Part shown: positions 25,461-34,564 of the stretch, piece by piece
How positions within the stretch are numbered: the first letter of the stretch is position 1
Layout: every line of letters begins with the position of its first letter
Assembly: GCA_019751945.1 (NCBI GenBank)
Contig: JAIEMT010000033.1
Coordinates: forward strand, 1-50,585
Length of the DNA: 50,585 nt
From: a bacterium
GTDB lineage: Bacteria; Bdellovibrionota; UBA1018
Direction of reading: 5' to 3'
Position numbers and translations under genes: made by a program
Notes under the pieces: model-generated
The model's input: only the letters and a program-made list of their open reading frames with translations
Databases searched by the model: none
Told to the model about the DNA's origin: nothing

Positions 25461-25498
25461 CAGGCGCAGTCGAGCCACAGTGGCTTCGACTGCGCCTG
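25461..25498. terminator. Strong hairpin, possible factor-independent barrier
   Basis: CAGGCGCAGTCGA-GCCAC pairs with GTGGC-TTCGACTGCGCCTG over 18 base pairs with a single bulged T and a 1-base loop. It lies in the gap between two minus-strand genes (25510-25722 and 25017-25367). No T-run follows on either strand, so a classical terminator is not shown; it could protect a 3' end or act as a repeat. Confidence 0.45.
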
Positions 25499-25509
25499 CG
25501 TCATTTCAA

Positions 25510-25722
25510 TTAGCTATTTTCTGGGACATCGAGTTGACCGAAAAAACCCCTCAGGCGTGCAAGGGCTTCTTTGAATTTCGGGAATTTTTTGGGCCATCCC
25601 AGTCGCCACCGTTTCCTTTTTAATTTAGGCACAGCGACTTCAGGTTCAGCGGAAATCATTTCGCTCAAGCCCGAAAACTCTTTTCCAACTGTTCCCCATT
25701 CTCTATCAATAATTGCTTTCAT
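25510..25722 (-). CDS. Small basic protein of unknown function
   Basis: A 70-residue protein with no signal peptide. The middle is very basic and aromatic (LKRKRWRLGWPKKFPKFK), typical of nucleic-acid or membrane-surface binding. AGGAGA lies a few bases before the ATG, which supports it as a real gene. A competing frame on the opposite strand has no ribosome binding site. Function unknown. Confidence 0.6.
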   Translation of the reverse strand: MKAIIDREWGTVGKEFSGLSEMISAEPEVAVPKLKRKRWRLGWPKKFPKFKEALARLRGFFGQLDVPENS

Positions 25723-25874
25723 ACATTCTCCTCGCAGTCGTGCGACCGCAGTTTTTCTGCGATTGAGGGCGCAGAAATTCCCTCGGTGCGAAATGCACCA
25801 AAAAAACTTTGGGTAAAAAATCTTAGTTATGAATTTGAATCAGGAAAGACGTCAGCTAGTAATGCCAGCAGAGG

Positions 25875-25932
25875 TTGTCATTCCAAAAGTGCAGCTGAGG
25901 CCGCTAGAGATATTTTTATTCATGAATGACAA
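25875..25932. promoter_or_regulatory. Inverted repeat TTGTCATTC / GAATGACAA
   Basis: TTGTCATTC (25875-25883) and GAATGACAA (25924-25932) are exact 9-bp reverse complements separated by 40 bases, about 100 bases before the Hsp70-like gene. Candidate operator pair. Confidence 0.4.
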
Positions 25933-25957
25933 TCCTCCCTTCAATAGAATTGAAATG

Positions 25958-26005
25958 CTTATTTAGGTTAAGGGGCGTTGAGTTTTATTTCAACCACTAA
26001 ATAAG
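25958..26005. promoter_or_regulatory. Inverted repeat CTTATTTAG / CTAAATAAG
   Basis: CTTATTTAG (25958-25966) and CTAAATAAG (25997-26005) are exact 9-bp reverse complements, with GGTT/AACC and GTTGA/TCAAC pairs inside. It ends 25 bases before the ATG of the Hsp70-like gene, so it would lie in the promoter or the 5' end of the mRNA. Confidence 0.5.
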
Positions 26006-26030
26006 AAATATTTTCTGATATTCTGAAAGA

Positions 26031-27299
26031 ATGATCTACGCCATCGATTTTGGAACCACGAATTCCCTACTCGGTGCCGCTACTGCTGGACAGATTCATC
26101 CTCCCATTCCGCTGGATCCGCACGCGCGGGATCAAAGTATTTTGCGAAGCGTTCTATTTTTTCCAAACCGCAAGACCTGCTTCTACGGCGCCGAGGCGGT
26201 CCAAGAGTTCGTAAAGCACGACATGGAGGGGCGGCTCATTCGCTCCGTCAAAAAGTTTTTGCCTATGCGCAGCTTCATTGGAACTTATGTCGAAGATCGC
26301 CCCATGAATTTGGAAGACATCATCGGTGTCTTCCTCGGCGAGTTACGACGCCGCGCGAACGAACACTTCAAACAAGATGTCGACTCGGTCATTTTGGGCA
26401 GACCCGCCCGATTTTCTCAGGACGACGCGGACGACCAGTTCGCGCAATACCGACTCGAGCGGGCTGCAAAGATTGCCGGATTTAAAAACGTCAGCTTCTG
26501 TCCCGAACCTGTCGCCGCCGCTTACGAATTTAAGACAACGTTGAAAGAAGAGAAGCTGGTTTTGGTCGGAGACTTTGGCGGTGGTACTTCTGATTTCACC
26601 GTCATCAAAATTTCAAATGAGCGCTATAAAAAATCGGACGTGCTTTCGATCGGGGGCGTTTCGGTCGCCGGCGATGCACTCGACGGAGCCATCATGCGAA
26701 ACCGCATCAGCAGATACTTCGGCTCGGGGGTGCAATACAAAGTTCCCTTCGGATCGAATATTCTCACCATGCCGATTCATCTGATGGAAAAAATCTGTTC
26801 ACCCGCGGATATCTCGCTGCTCCGCAAACGAGACACCTTAGAATTTTTCAGAAATGTAAAAACGTGGTCCCTCGGTGGCGAAGATCGGGAAAAAATGGAC
26901 CGGCTTTTCACTCTGATCGAGGAACAAATCGGATTCGAGCTCTTCGAAGAAATCGAAAGAACGAAGCGAGGACTGTCAGAGAAAAATTCTGAAAAGTTTT
27001 CCTTTCATCACTCTGACGTCGACCTGGACGAAGAAGTAACGCAGAAAGACTTCAACACCTACACTCAAGAAATGATTGATAAAATTCTAAAGTCTCTGGA
27101 CCAAACAGTGAAGGACGCCCAAGTCCCTTACGACAAAATCGATCTCGTCTGTTCGACCGGAGGAACGGCCAAAGTCGCCGCCATTCGCCAGGGACTCGAA
27201 GACCGATTCGGTGCGCCGAAAATTCGACAGCACAACCATTTCCACTCGATTGTTCATGGCTTGATCCACATGGCCAAAGACGAATCGACAAATTCCTGA
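26031..27299 (+). CDS. Hsp70-like ATPase (YegD type, no substrate-binding domain)
   Basis: A 422-residue actin/Hsp70-fold ATPase. Phosphate 1 motif AIDFGTTNS at residues 4-12, phosphate 2 motif VGDFGGGTSDF near 180, and adenosine motif STGGTAKVAAIRQ near 380 are all present. The DnaK substrate-binding domain is missing, as in YegD. YegD-like proteins are poorly understood and may handle specific clients. The start is fixed by the phosphate 1 motif. It precedes the giant kinase gene by 160 bases on the same strand; the pairing suggests a joint role but a hairpin lies between them. Confidence 0.9.
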   Translation: MIYAIDFGTTNSLLGAATAGQIHPPIPLDPHARDQSILRSVLFFPNRKTCFYGAEAVQEFVKHDMEGRLIRSVKKFLPMRSFIGTYVEDRPMNLEDIIGVFLGELRRRANEHFKQDVDSVILGRPARFSQDDADDQFAQYRLERAAKIAGFKNVSFCPEPVAAAYEFKTTLKEEKLVLVGDFGGGTSDFTVIKISNERYKKSDVLSIGGVSVAGDALDGAIMRNRISRYFGSGVQYKVPFGSNILTMPIHLMEKICSPADISLLRKRDTLEFFRNVKTWSLGGEDREKMDRLFTLIEEQIGFELFEEIERTKRGLSEKNSEKFSFHHSDVDLDEEVTQKDFNTYTQEMIDKILKSLDQTVKDAQVPYDKIDLVCSTGGTAKVAAIRQGLEDRFGAPKIRQHNHFHSIVHGLIHMAKDESTNS

Positions 27300-27347
27300 C
27301 GCGCTCCAGGCACTCAAAACATTCCCTTCCGAATGACGCGGTTCAAA

Positions 27348-27370
27348 AACTGAGGAAATTCAGCTCAGTT
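27348..27370 (+). terminator. Weak hairpin after the Hsp70-like gene
   Basis: AACTGAG (27348-27354) pairs with CTCAGTT (27364-27370) around a 9-base loop and is followed by ATTTCTTC. The stem is short and AT-rich, so termination would be partial at best. Confidence 0.35.
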
Positions 27371-27448
27371 ATTTCTTCACAAAAAGAGCTCTAAATATCG
27401 GGCCTTCGAACTTAAGAACGCCCTTAAATAATCCGAATTTACATCAAC

Positions 27449-27453
27449 AGGAG
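27449..27453 (+). promoter_or_regulatory. Ribosome binding site pointing to a CTG start
   Basis: AGGAG stands seven bases before CTG 27461. No ATG, GTG or TTG occurs in this frame between the in-frame TAA at 27425 and GTG 27506. The codons after CTG encode the conserved beginning of the kinase fold. Confidence 0.6.
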
Positions 27454-27460
27454 AAACCGT

Positions 27461-30400
27461 CTGAGTCAAGGACGAGCCGTACCCGATTCAATCTCAAGGT
27501 ATCGTGTGATGGAGGCGTTGGGCTCCGGTGTGAGCTCGACCGTCTATCGCGGCACGAGCTTGGACGACCCGTCGAAAACGGTAGCCATCAAGCTCTCACG
27601 CGCGAACTGGAATCAGACGGAGTTAGAAGCGCGAGTTCGCTTCGAGCTCGAAGCAGATCTTCTGTCCCAACTCTCTCACCCCAACATCGTTCGCCTGGTT
27701 TGCTACGGCCTGTACGAAGACCACCTGTATCTGATCACCGAGTTGGCGAAGGGTAAGACTCTCAAGCAATTCATTGCGGAACGCACTCTGCTCACGCATT
27801 TGGAAGTCGCAGACATTCTCCGGCAGATCGCGCTCGGCCTTGCACACGCTCACGGAAAAAGAATTCTCCATCGCGATGTCAAACCCTCGAATGTGGTGCT
27901 GAATCATCAGCCCGGAAAAATCGACGTGAAGGTTTTAGATTTCGGCTTGAGTCGTTTTCAAGATCTTCGCCCCACCACGCAAACGGTGGGAAGCTTCTTG
28001 TACATGTCCCCTGAACAGCTGGGCATTCTCCCTCAGGCTGCGACGGAACGAAGCGATTTGTATTCGCTGGGCATTCTGGCAATTGAATTGCTCACCGGTC
28101 GCCATCCCTTCGGCGATTGTGATCTGCGTGAACTGATTCGTCGTCACGCAGCAGTCCTTCCAGAGATTCCATCCAATGTTCCGGAAATGCTTCGAAACAT
28201 TATCCGCCTCTTAGTTCGCAAGGATCCGGCCGAACGCTACAACTCGGCAAAAGGACTCGCCGCGGATTTACAAAAATTCATCGACCGCTCCAACACTGCA
28301 GATATTCAGACAGCCTTTGAACTTCGAGGCCAAGATCGTTCGACTGAATTGAGAATTCCCGCTTTCTTAGGTCGTCGCGCAGAACTCGATTTGCTCCACA
28401 CCTGCTTCATCGAAGCCGGTAAGGGACGCTTACAGCTGGCGACTCTCTCGGGCCAATCCGGAATGGGAAAATCTCGGTTGATTGGAGAGATCACCCGCCA
28501 TTGGACAAGTAATCTTACGCTTTGGGGAAGAGGCCGCGCCTATGGACAAGCCTCAGCTTACGGACTCATTGCAGAAGCACTCAGAGGCCTGACGAAGCAA
28601 ATTCTCTCCACCGAACAGAAGGATAAAATTAAAGACGCTTGCGGCGAACTGGGCGGAGAAATTCTCAAACTCGTTCCAGAAATGCAGCGAATTATTGGCG
28701 ACGCAAAAGAGCCCGTTCAAATCGAACCCGAAAGAAAGCAGCAGCGCTTCCTCTCTCTTCTGACAGATATTTTCGCAGCCATTGCAACTCCCGAAGCACC
28801 GCTTGTTTTCATCTTTGACGATATCCAGTGGTCAGACGAAGGTAGCCTGCAAGTCATTCTTCACTTACTAAAACAAGCGGATCGCATTCCGGGAATGATG
28901 ATTCTCGCTTATCGTACGGACGACGCAAAATGGAACGAGCGTGTAGAAAATCTGGTGAGACAGATCGCCGCCTCTGTAAGACCGACTCATATTGCACTTC
29001 GCCGCCTCTCTGACGAAGACATCAAAAATCTGGTTTGGTCCATGCTGGGAACCGGCATCACCGAAGTGAGCAATGTCATTGCGTCGCAAGCCAATGGAAG
29101 CCCGCTCTTTGCAGTCGAACTCATGCATGCTTTGGTGGAGAACCACGTCATTCACCGAGCGGAGTCGGGATGGCGCCTCCACGACCCGAAACAATTGCAA
29201 TCTGGAAAATTCAGCGACGGCCTGCTTCAAACCATTCTCAATCGCCTCGATCGCCTGAACGAAGGTCAGCGCCAGGTTCTCACGCTGGCAGCCGTCATTG
29301 GCCGCTCCTTTGATTTCGATACCTTGAGGAATGTTACCCAAGCCCACTTTGGGGAGAGCGAAGAAGAAGCGGCCCGACGAGTCCTGGAGACACTCTCAGA
29401 AGCCGAACAATCGCGCCTGGTCGCTTCCCGTCCGAATGAAAAGAACTTCTCTTTCACCCACGACAAAATTCGTGAGGCGATCTACGAAGGCCTCGATCAA
29501 AAAATTCGAACGCACTTACATCGACTCATTGGCGAATCCCTCGAGAAGAACGCGAAGGATACGAACAAAGACGTCTATCTTTTAGCCCACCATTACCTGC
29601 GCTCAGATGAAGTACTCAAAGGGTTTGACTACTCGATCGAAGCTGGAAAACTGGCTCAAGAAAGTTACGCTCACCTCGAAGCGCTCGACTTTTTTGAACA
29701 GGCGCAGGAGCGAATTCAGAAAGTTCAAAACGCAGGAGCCCATCCGAACCTCGAAGCGAGAGAACTGCACCTTTCGGAAATGCTAGCCGACGCCTACAGT
29801 ATGATTGGCCACTATGCCAAAGCGCTGGACGGATTCGAATCCATTCTTAAAAAAACACAGGGTGATACAGCAGTCGCCAGAATTCTCAGAAAAAAGGGAA
29901 AGGTTCTCCTTGCAAAAGGAGAGGCCAGCCAAGCTGCAGAAAATCTCGAAAGAGCCCTTCGAGCCTTGGGTGAATCCGTTCCGACCAGTCGCGCTGGTTT
30001 GCTCTGGACTCTCCTCAAAGCACTCGTAGTGCAAACTGTCCATTCGACTTTCCAACCGAAGACATTGCCCACTCACGATCTTCGACTCCGAGAGATCGCG
30101 CAGATCTATACTCAACTCACCTACGTCTATTACTTTACGGACAGTGTCCGATCTTTTACCTACCACCTGAGAAGCCTGAATTTCGTAGAGTCTCACAATG
30201 TCATCGACGAGATCGGACATGCCTACAGCACTCATGGCCCCGTCATGGGTATGGTGCCTTGGTTTACTCGCGGCATTCGTTATGCGCAGAAGAGCCTCAT
30301 TCTTCGACAGGCTCTGGGAGATCGTTGGGGCACAGCTCAATCTCGCCACTTCCTCATGTTGGTCATGGGAAATGCCGGGCAATGGGAAGAAGGCATTAAG

Positions 30401-32716
30401 GTGGGCCGCATCGCAGAATCGGAATTTCAACAGCTGGGAGATCGCTGGGAGTTAGTCACCCTCGTTGTGAATATTGGTTACAACTACGCCTACCTTGGAC
30501 AGTGGGACCTCGCCGAATCCTACGCGGAAAAAACTTTGAACATCTCCAACGAGATTCACAATACCGCCGGCTTGGCTCACTCTGTTTGGCTGAAATCTGA
30601 AATCGGTTCGAAGCTCGATCAAGAAGCTTTGTTGAAGGAAATTGACCTTCACCTCGTGGCCTGCTTGAGAGCAGGAGATTTTTTCAGCTCGAGTATGGTT
30701 TATCTTGCGAAGGGACGAACGCTCCTCCGCCTCGGCCGTCTCCAAGATTCGGAAAAGACATTTAAAGAAGGCCTTCGGGTCATGCACAATCGCCTGCTCC
30801 GCACGGACTACCTGATGGGAATGTACCCCGGTCGCGCGGAAGCCCTTCTGGAACAGTACGACCGCACCACCAGTTCGAAGAATCGGGCTATCCTGCTTCG
30901 TCACATTAAAAAAGCTATTCGCGCGGCAAAATGGGCAACCCTGGGTTTCCCCAATCACCAGCCTTACACACTCCGAGTGCAAGCGCGCTACGCGTGGATC
31001 AAGGGCGACACCTATTTAGCAGAAAAACTCTGGCGCAAAGCCCTGAACCTTTCGATAGAAAGGCATGCTCTCTACCAACAGGCGCAATGTCTTTTAGATT
31101 GGGGCCTAGCCCTACAAGAGATGGATCCGGATCGATCTAAAAATCTGCTGACTCAATCGATTCCGATCTTTAAGCGGTTGGGAGCGACTCACCACCTTCG
31201 TGTTCTAAGAAGCATCCTCCCGCTAGACCCTGCGTTTACTCCCGAACAAACCGATTACACCGTGACCACAACCAATGGCTTCGGAAATAGCTCCTCCGAC
31301 AGCTCTAGGAACAAAGTCGTTGAGGCGGAACGCCTCAGTTTCCTAGTCGATATTTCGAGACAGCTCAGTGCCACACTGGATGCCGATGGCCTGCTCCAGA
31401 AAATTGTCGACGCTGCAGCCCGAGTCTTTGGAGCCGAGAGAGCCATTCTGTATCTGCGAGAGGTTTCGACGGAAGAATTGCATCGCCGCGCCACCTTTGG
31501 AGCCAAGGAAGTCCGCGACTGCCCTGTCTCCACCGCAGTGCTTGACCAGATTCTTCGCTCTGAAAAAGGGGTGGTCTTTGCGGATGCCCAACTCGATCCT
31601 CTTCTGGATAAATCCGAAAGCATTACGTCTTCGGGGGTACGATCGGTCTTGGCCGCTCCACTCCTCTTTCAAGGAAAACTCCTGGGTATTCTTTATCTGG
31701 ATAACAAACTCATTCGGGGTCTGTTCCAGGAAACGGATTTGGAAACACTCGAAGCGCTGGCTTCGCAAGCCGCAGTTGCCCTCCAAAACGCAGGCAGCTT
31801 TTCAGAGCTGGCTCAATCCAAGAATGATTTGCAGGAACTTTACAAAGCGAGCCAAGAGTTGATGGGGGTTTTTGATCGCCGCCGAATTTTCGCGGCCATC
31901 GTCAATCACGCCGTTCACATTGCTCGAGCGGAGGGGGCGGCCGTCATCGCATTCGAAACCGACAAGACTCAAGTGAAGCTCCAAAAAGGCTTCCCTCCTT
32001 ATAGCTTAGGAGAGTTGGAAGAACTTCTGGCCATGAAGAAGGACTCCCTGCCGCTGGAAGAATCACTCTTAGACGGGACGACCATTCTGGCCATGCCGCT
32101 TTCTTTTGCAAATGATTCCCACGGGGCTTTGGTGGTTTCCGAGCCTGCCGAGATTGAGCGAGCCAAGACAGTCATGCAAACCCTGTGTTCTCATTGCTCG
32201 CTCTCCCTGCAAAACGCCAAGCTTTTCGAACTAGCTGTGACCGACGAACTCACGCAGGTTTATCAGCGGCGTCACTATGAAACGATGCTTAAGGATCTTT
32301 CCAATAAGAAGGAAGACTTCGCAGTGGTCCTGATCGATTTAAATGACTTTAAGCCCATTAACGATACCCTGGGCCACCATATGGGCGATATCGCTCTTCA
32401 GCATGTGGGTAAAACGCTGCAGCAAAATCTGCGCATGAGCGACCTCCCGGCTCGAATCGGGGGAGACGAATTTGCTGTGGTGCTCCCAGGGAGCAACGAG
32501 GAGCAGACCAAAAAGGTTGTCGATAAATTGCGTGCAGCGGTGAGCGAAATCGCACTCGACGGGAAAAATGGTGAAAAGGTCTACTTGAGCGCCTCATTCG
32601 GATTTGCGACTTCTTTCGAAGGAGAACTCACTACCATTCAAATTCTTGCTGACCAACGCCTCTATAGTGATAAGTACCTTCACAAAGCCGCAAAAAAAGC
32701 TAAACAAGCTGCTTGA
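27461..32716 (+). CDS. Ser/Thr kinase - AAA - TPR - GAF - GAF - diguanylate cyclase
   Basis: A giant signalling protein of about 1751 residues. Hanks-type kinase (about 12-275): SRYRVMEALGSG, Lys44 in VAIK, HRDVKPSN (137-144) and DFG (160), all catalytic residues present. AAA-type ATPase (about 295-560): Walker A GQSGMGKS (331-338), Walker B VFIFDDIQ near 450. TPR-like helical repeats span about 690-1230. Two GAF domains lie near 1290-1447 and 1460-1590. The C-terminal GGDEF domain (1593-1750) has GGDEF at 1667-1671 and RMSD five residues before it, an intact inhibitory I-site. A GTG at 27506 would cut off RYR of the kinase, so CTG 27461 is preferred. In the better-known relatives a histidine kinase ends the chain; here c-di-GMP synthesis does. 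Confidence 0.93.
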   Translation: MSQGRAVPDSISRYRVMEALGSGVSSTVYRGTSLDDPSKTVAIKLSRANWNQTELEARVRFELEADLLSQLSHPNIVRLVCYGLYEDHLYLITELAKGKTLKQFIAERTLLTHLEVADILRQIALGLAHAHGKRILHRDVKPSNVVLNHQPGKIDVKVLDFGLSRFQDLRPTTQTVGSFLYMSPEQLGILPQAATERSDLYSLGILAIELLTGRHPFGDCDLRELIRRHAAVLPEIPSNVPEMLRNIIRLLVRKDPAERYNSAKGLAADLQKFIDRSNTADIQTAFELRGQDRSTELRIPAFLGRRAELDLLHTCFIEAGKGRLQLATLSGQSGMGKSRLIGEITRHWTSNLTLWGRGRAYGQASAYGLIAEALRGLTKQILSTEQKDKIKDACGELGGEILKLVPEMQRIIGDAKEPVQIEPERKQQRFLSLLTDIFAAIATPEAPLVFIFDDIQWSDEGSLQVILHLLKQADRIPGMMILAYRTDDAKWNERVENLVRQIAASVRPTHIALRRLSDEDIKNLVWSMLGTGITEVSNVIASQANGSPLFAVELMHALVENHVIHRAESGWRLHDPKQLQSGKFSDGLLQTILNRLDRLNEGQRQVLTLAAVIGRSFDFDTLRNVTQAHFGESEEEAARRVLETLSEAEQSRLVASRPNEKNFSFTHDKIREAIYEGLDQKIRTHLHRLIGESLEKNAKDTNKDVYLLAHHYLRSDEVLKGFDYSIEAGKLAQESYAHLEALDFFEQAQERIQKVQNAGAHPNLEARELHLSEMLADAYSMIGHYAKALDGFESILKKTQGDTAVARILRKKGKVLLAKGEASQAAENLERALRALGESVPTSRAGLLWTLLKALVVQTVHSTFQPKTLPTHDLRLREIAQIYTQLTYVYYFTDSVRSFTYHLRSLNFVESHNVIDEIGHAYSTHGPVMGMVPWFTRGIRYAQKSLILRQALGDRWGTAQSRHFLMLVMGNAGQWEEGIKVGRIAESEFQQLGDRWELVTLVVNIGYNYAYLGQWDLAESYAEKTLNISNEIHNTAGLAHSVWLKSEIGSKLDQEALLKEIDLHLVACLRAGDFFSSSMVYLAKGRTLLRLGRLQDSEKTFKEGLRVMHNRLLRTDYLMGMYPGRAEALLEQYDRTTSSKNRAILLRHIKKAIRAAKWATLGFPNHQPYTLRVQARYAWIKGDTYLAEKLWRKALNLSIERHALYQQAQCLLDWGLALQEMDPDRSKNLLTQSIPIFKRLGATHHLRVLRSILPLDPAFTPEQTDYTVTTTNGFGNSSSDSSRNKVVEAERLSFLVDISRQLSATLDADGLLQKIVDAAARVFGAERAILYLREVSTEELHRRATFGAKEVRDCPVSTAVLDQILRSEKGVVFADAQLDPLLDKSESITSSGVRSVLAAPLLFQGKLLGILYLDNKLIRGLFQETDLETLEALASQAAVALQNAGSFSELAQSKNDLQELYKASQELMGVFDRRRIFAAIVNHAVHIARAEGAAVIAFETDKTQVKLQKGFPPYSLGELEELLAMKKDSLPLEESLLDGTTILAMPLSFANDSHGALVVSEPAEIERAKTVMQTLCSHCSLSLQNAKLFELAVTDELTQVYQRRHYETMLKDLSNKKEDFAVVLIDLNDFKPINDTLGHHMGDIALQHVGKTLQQNLRMSDLPARIGGDEFAVVLPGSNEEQTKKVVDKLRAAVSEIALDGKNGEKVYLSASFGFATSFEGELTTIQILADQRLYSDKYLHKAAKKAKQAA

Positions 32717-32751
32717 GAAACAACTCATCATCTTGAATACTGGAGTTAATC

Positions 32752-33825
32752 GTGAAGGATAAAATCAACTGGAGAAACACCCTTTTTCTGACTTTGACGC
32801 CCCTCTCGGCGTTGATTTTAATTCCTATTTACTTTTATTTTTATGACTGGAGCTGGTGGCTCTTAACCTTCTTCGTCGTGGGCTTTGTCGTCAGTAATAT
32901 GCTGGTGACCTGCGGGTATCACCGCTACTTTGCTCATCGCACTTACGATGCTCATCCGATCGTCGAGTGGCTGTACGTTATTTTTGGAGCGGGTTCATTC
33001 CAAGGCTCCGTCGTGGAATGGTCTGCGGATCACCGCATTCATCATCGCGAAGTAGACACGGAAAAAGATCCTTATAATATTAAGCGTGGCTTTTGGTACG
33101 CACACATTGGTTGGCTCTTTATCGCTCGTCCGATTGAAAATCCTGAAAAGCACGTGCCGGATCTTTGGAAAAAACCCATTCTGCGCTGGCAGCACAATTA
33201 CTACCCCTGGGTAGCTACAGCTGTTGGATTTATTTTTCCGTTGATTGCCGGTTATGCCATCGGCATCGGCTGGGGCGGCTTGCTCTTCGGCGGAATTTTA
33301 CGAATCGTTTTCAGCCAACAATCGACGTTCTTTATTAACTCCCTTTGCCACAGCTTGGGAAATCAGCCGTACGGAGACCACAATTCAGCTCGTGACAGCG
33401 TCATCATGGCAGTCCTGACTTTCGGCGAGGGTTACCACAATTACCACCATCAGTTTCAATCCGACTATCGCAACGGAGTTCGCTGGTACCAATGGGATCC
33501 CACAAAGTGGTGGATTCGAAGCCTTTCTTACGTCGGACTTGCAGAGCGCTTAAAACAAGTCAGTGCCCTAGAAATTCAACGGGCCCAAATCAGCTTTCAG
33601 GAAAAAAAGCTGCTCGCGAAAGGCCTGGCTCACGATCATGTCCAAAACATGAGACGCCAACTCGAGGCGGCTCAGAACCGAGTGAAACAATTGCGCGATG
33701 ATTACGAAACTCGTAAGGCAGACGCCCGCCAGCAACTCAAAAAGGAACTCGCTCTAGCAAAAGCCGAGTTCAAGCTGGCCCGAAGACAGTGGCAGCTTTC
33801 CTGCAGACGCCTCGCTACTGTTTAG
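32752..33825 (+). CDS. Acyl (delta-9 type) fatty acid desaturase with coiled-coil tail
   Basis: A 357-residue membrane di-iron desaturase that introduces a double bond in acyl chains. The three histidine boxes are HRYFAH (57-62), HRIHH (94-98) and HNYHH (229-233), with further His at HSLGNQPYGDHNSARD. Membrane helices lie near 10-50 and 150-190. Residues from about 275 onward form a long charged coiled coil (RQLEAAQNRVKQLRDDYETR and on), not part of the usual enzyme. The start is GTG 32752 with GGAG about 10 bases before. Its 3' end overlaps the convergent Cys-rich gene by 11 bases. Confidence 0.93.
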   Translation: MKDKINWRNTLFLTLTPLSALILIPIYFYFYDWSWWLLTFFVVGFVVSNMLVTCGYHRYFAHRTYDAHPIVEWLYVIFGAGSFQGSVVEWSADHRIHHREVDTEKDPYNIKRGFWYAHIGWLFIARPIENPEKHVPDLWKKPILRWQHNYYPWVATAVGFIFPLIAGYAIGIGWGGLLFGGILRIVFSQQSTFFINSLCHSLGNQPYGDHNSARDSVIMAVLTFGEGYHNYHHQFQSDYRNGVRWYQWDPTKWWIRSLSYVGLAERLKQVSALEIQRAQISFQEKKLLAKGLAHDHVQNMRRQLEAAQNRVKQLRDDYETRKADARQQLKKELALAKAEFKLARRQWQLSCRRLATV

Positions 33826-34564
33826 ACTTCGTCATTTTTTGGAGATACGCCGTTCCACGGGACAGAATTTTTTTCTGCTCGGGAACTTTAGGATTTAATC
33901 GATCTAGAAACTGGGTGAAGAGAGCGCAATCTTTCGGATCGGCACTCGGCGGGCATCCTTGCTGAAAAGCTTTGAGAGCTTTTTCATATTCTCCAAAGAT
34001 GGTGTAATAATAACCCGCCTCGGAACATTCCTTCGTTAACCCCGGTTTACACATCTGACCAAAGCGAGTCATTTCGTTTTTAATACTGAGCTTCCAAGCA
34101 TCGCAAGCTTGGGCAGATCCAGACTGACAGGCCAGTTTTGAATAAATGAATCGGGGAACATCCAGTCCCTGGCCCGCCTTCAGCTTGGGTTCCCAGACTC
34201 GCCGGAAGGCATCGAAGCACGCCTTGCCCCCTGCCAGGTAGCAAACGTTCTGCTCAAAATCCCCGATAATGCCCACCTTCATAAAAAAGCGGTTACAAAC
34301 TCCCTGGTCTCCCGCTCGACAGTCTTGAAGCATTTTGAAACTGGCCGCATCAAGTGGCGGCTTCCGCGCCCCACTACAAGCAGAGTAGCACCCGGAGTCA
34401 CAGAGGCTTTTTAGGACGGGTTCATACTCGCTATCCTGGGGAGACTGCCGTGTCGACCAGTTGGCCAACCCCCCCTCGGCATTCGATGGAAGGCACTCCG
34501 CCCCGGCATCAGCAACGGAAAAAGCCGATAAAATCCCGAATAAAATCAAAACCCTCATTCGCAT
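33815..34564 (-). CDS. Exported Cys-rich repeat protein (Sel1/Hcp-like)
   Basis: A 249-residue protein with a signal peptide ending ADAGA-EC. The mature part has 14 cysteines in pairs about 8-12 residues apart within helical segments (GCYSAC, DCRAGDQGVC, CYLAGGKAC, ACQSGSAQAC, MCKPGLTKEC, GCPPSADPKDC). That pattern matches disulfide-linked Sel1/TPR-like repeats such as Helicobacter cysteine-rich proteins. These act as binding scaffolds in the periplasm or outside. The partner is unknown. Confidence 0.8.
   Translation of the reverse strand: MRMRVLILFGILSAFSVADAGAECLPSNAEGGLANWSTRQSPQDSEYEPVLKSLCDSGCYSACSGARKPPLDAASFKMLQDCRAGDQGVCNRFFMKVGIIGDFEQNVCYLAGGKACFDAFRRVWEPKLKAGQGLDVPRFIYSKLACQSGSAQACDAWKLSIKNEMTRFGQMCKPGLTKECSEAGYYYTIFGEYEKALKAFQQGCPPSADPKDCALFTQFLDRLNPKVPEQKKILSRGTAYLQKMTKSKQ

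Larger units (their letters stand above)
25723..26030. other. Gene-free stretch with several small palindromes
   Basis: This 308-base gap holds the ribosome binding site of the small basic gene at its left end, then CGCAG-TTTTT-CTGCG and GAGGG-N10-CCCTC near 25750-25780, and the two longer inverted repeats annotated separately before the Hsp70-like gene. No coding frame with a ribosome binding site, tRNA or known riboswitch was seen. Confidence 0.6.

Noticed and set aside
29783..30430. Minus-strand frame of 215 codons inside the giant kinase
   Set aside because: Antisense shadow of the TPR region; no ribosome binding site and no recognisable domain.
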